Below, piece by piece: positions 60,889 through 61,904 of a stretch of 61,904 bases of DNA. The stretch is taken from assembly GCA_022402525.1 (NCBI GenBank), contig JAKRSB010000003.1:1-61904 (forward strand). Direction: 5' to 3'. The notes under the pieces are model-generated. The model searched no databases. It saw nothing but the letters and a program-made list of their open reading frames with translations, and was not told where the DNA came from. Numbering within the stretch: position 1 is the stretch's first letter; every line of letters begins with the position of its first letter. The position numbers and the translations under genes were made by a program. The DNA comes from Thermosynechococcaceae cyanobacterium MS004 (GTDB lineage: Bacteria; Cyanobacteriota; Cyanobacteriia; Thermosynechococcales; Thermosynechococcaceae).

Positions 60889-61779
60889 CTAGATAGCTTC
60901 TAAAAACGAGAGCGGCTGACTCATGTTGGCGGCAAAGCTCAAAATCCCGCGATCGCGATATTCATAGCGGAGCGTCCCCTGGGCGTCAAACAGAAAGGTG
61001 CCGCCGCGCTGGGTCAGGTAGGCAGCATTGGGGACATAGGTTTGCCAATGGGAAAGCACTTCGGCCATGTTGCGTAGGCGCAGGGTTGCCAGCTCAAAGG
61101 GACGCTGAAAACCACTGCCCCCCGCCCATCGAAAAAAGGAGCCCTTCAGCGGCGGCAGGGGTGCAGCATGAACCACCGCTGAATCTTCAATCAGTTGCGG
61201 AGCTTTGCGATCGCCTCGATAGCCGCGAAACACTTCGGCTAAGGTTCCAGGGCTGCCAATCCCCGCGCACATGAGCAGCATATTGAGCCAAGCGGTCTGC
61301 GCTGGAGAAAGTCCAGGCACTTTGAGCGACAGACCTGCATAAAGATTGAGCTGTTGATGAAGTTCGGCACTAGGGTCAACAAACAACGCATCTTCAGGAA
61401 AGCCCGTAAACTGACAAAACTGCTGCCCAGCCGCGCGATCGCCAATGCCTACAGCGCGGACGGTAATCTGGTGGGCTTGGAGCGTTTCTCGTTCCCGCTG
61501 AATCCAGGCGGCATACTCTAGACTGTCGAAGTCGCCCAATTGCGGCCAGACCAGCACCAGTACCGCTCCAGCGCTGTCCCCATCACAGCCGCTCAAGATT
61601 GGCACCCTATCGCCATCGAGAACCCGCTCACGATGGGTTTGCTGAAAAATAAGGTAAGGGTAAGGGTTGGCCATCTGGGAATCAGTTATTTGGGAATCAG
61701 TTATTTGGGAATCAGTCATCTGGGAATCAGTTATTTGGGCAGTAATCGTCTGGCCGTTAATCATTGAGGAATCAGTCAC
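60889..61779 (-). CDS. Peroxiredoxin-like AhpC/TSA_2 family protein
   Basis: Up to 296 residues. The GTG at 61779 overlaps the stop of the previous gene (GTGA), but the ATG at 61674 (MANPYPYLIFQQT) starts the conserved part. The stretch between codes repeats of ITDSQ from a 15-bp DNA repeat. The thioredoxin-like region has VLVLVWPQLGDFDSLEYAAW, but the peroxidatic-type Cys pattern is degenerate: cysteines are at GCDGDSAG and QFCQFTGFP. C-terminal parts GSFFRWAGGSGFQRPFELAT and TFLFDAQGTLRYEYRDRGIL match the PRX-like-2 family. Role in redox defence uncertain. A copy of its last 40 bp is at 52620-52661. Confidence 0.75.
   Translation of the reverse strand: MTDSSMINGQTITAQITDSQMTDSQITDSQITDSQMANPYPYLIFQQTHRERVLDGDRVPILSGCDGDSAGAVLVLVWPQLGDFDSLEYAAWIQRERETLQAHQITVRAVGIGDRAAGQQFCQFTGFPEDALFVDPSAELHQQLNLYAGLSLKVPGLSPAQTAWLNMLLMCAGIGSPGTLAEVFRGYRGDRKAPQLIEDSAVVHAAPLPPLKGSFFRWAGGSGFQRPFELATLRLRNMAEVLSHWQTYVPNAAYLTQRGGTFLFDAQGTLRYEYRDRGILSFAANMSQPLSFLEAI
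61673..61740. repeat. Tandem repeat, 15 bp x about 4.5, in frame
   Basis: Copies of ATTTGGGAATCAGTT (with C/T changes) code the ITDSQ/MTDSQ repeat at the start of the peroxiredoxin-like protein. Being 15 bp, copy number changes keep the frame. Confidence 0.9.
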
Positions 61780-61904
61780 CCGACACTTGCCCGATTGGCT
61801 TCTGGCGCAGACAGCGTATCTTTCGGTGTACCGTTGCCCGTGGTTTCAATTGACCAGGTTTGGTGTTCCGTGAGGTTGAGAATGGTCTGATGGTAGCGGT
61901 CTAA
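61776..61904 (-). CDS. C-terminal end of an unidentified gene, cut by the window edge
   Basis: The minus frame is open from the right edge to TGA at 61778-61776. It reads LDRYHQTILNLTEHQTWSIE, TTGNGTPKDTLSAPEANRAS, VG. It overlaps the GTG of the peroxiredoxin-like gene, so the two are probably co-translated. Too little is present to name it. Confidence 0.55.
   Translation of the reverse strand, partial: LDRYHQTILNLTEHQTWSIETTGNGTPKDTLSAPEANRASVG

Overview
The window is chromosomal DNA of a cyanobacterium, most likely filamentous. GCGATCGC (HIP1) octamers are scattered throughout. The genes include photosynthetic accessory factors (Ycf37, Crr7, a second Mg-protoporphyrin ester cyclase, heme oxygenase), cyanobacterial families (COP23, DUF3155, DUF3177, DUF6464) and a HoxEFUYH bidirectional hydrogenase. 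I cannot name the species.

Layout. 1-1500: end of a porin gene, then three gene relics (a Crp-type regulator tail, a DUF4351 tail, an NTPase/TPR remnant). 1576-7400: GH57 protein, Anbu proteasome-like protease and small secreted or membrane proteins. 7384-12573: a low-oxygen tetrapyrrole and lipid cluster (acsF paralogue, bacteriohemerythrin, heme oxygenase, hemN, Delta9 desaturase). A near-identical palindrome lies upstream of both acsF and the heme oxygenase gene. 12596-14236: a small membrane protein and two radical-SAM genes, one NrdG-like. 31699 down to 14233: one long minus-strand run hoxE-F-U-Y-cp12-like-hoxH-hoxW-hypA-B-F-C-nifJ-DHOD-like-[two-gene PIN insert]-hypD-hypE, mostly with overlapping or nearly abutting ends. 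32509-35289: acetate-CoA ligase (ADP-forming) fused to a GNAT domain. Pyruvate:ferredoxin oxidoreductase, the NAD-linked hydrogenase and the ADP-forming acetyl-CoA synthetase together make a plausible pyruvate to acetate plus H2 fermentation route. With the O2-independent HemN, the second cyclase and hemerythrin, 7.4-35.3 kb reads as an anaerobic or micro-oxic island.

36-52.6 kb is mostly housekeeping: hisD, a universal stress protein, an alcohol dehydrogenase, COP23, pterin dehydratase, gcvH, gcvT, a hotdog thioesterase, a FAD enzyme, crr7, ycf37, an amino-acid-binding protein and DUF3177. It is punctuated by 13-15 bp tandem duplications and copies of a MITE-like element with 7-bp target duplications.

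52.9-60.8 kb is the most unusual part. It looks like the remains of a chromosomal integron: a nonsense-mutated and truncated integron integrase gene (59483-59863), a well-formed attC site (53843-53928), and between them a roughly 5.3-kb, two-gene cassette-like segment in the expected orientation. That segment encodes a 1414-aa CHAT protease/NB-ARC-like ATPase/TPR protein with an extra C-terminal domain, plus a small protein with two C-terminal membrane segments. Where attI is expected there is an array of seven ~40-bp units carrying palindromes, spaced close to four helical turns. I know of no description of such an array.
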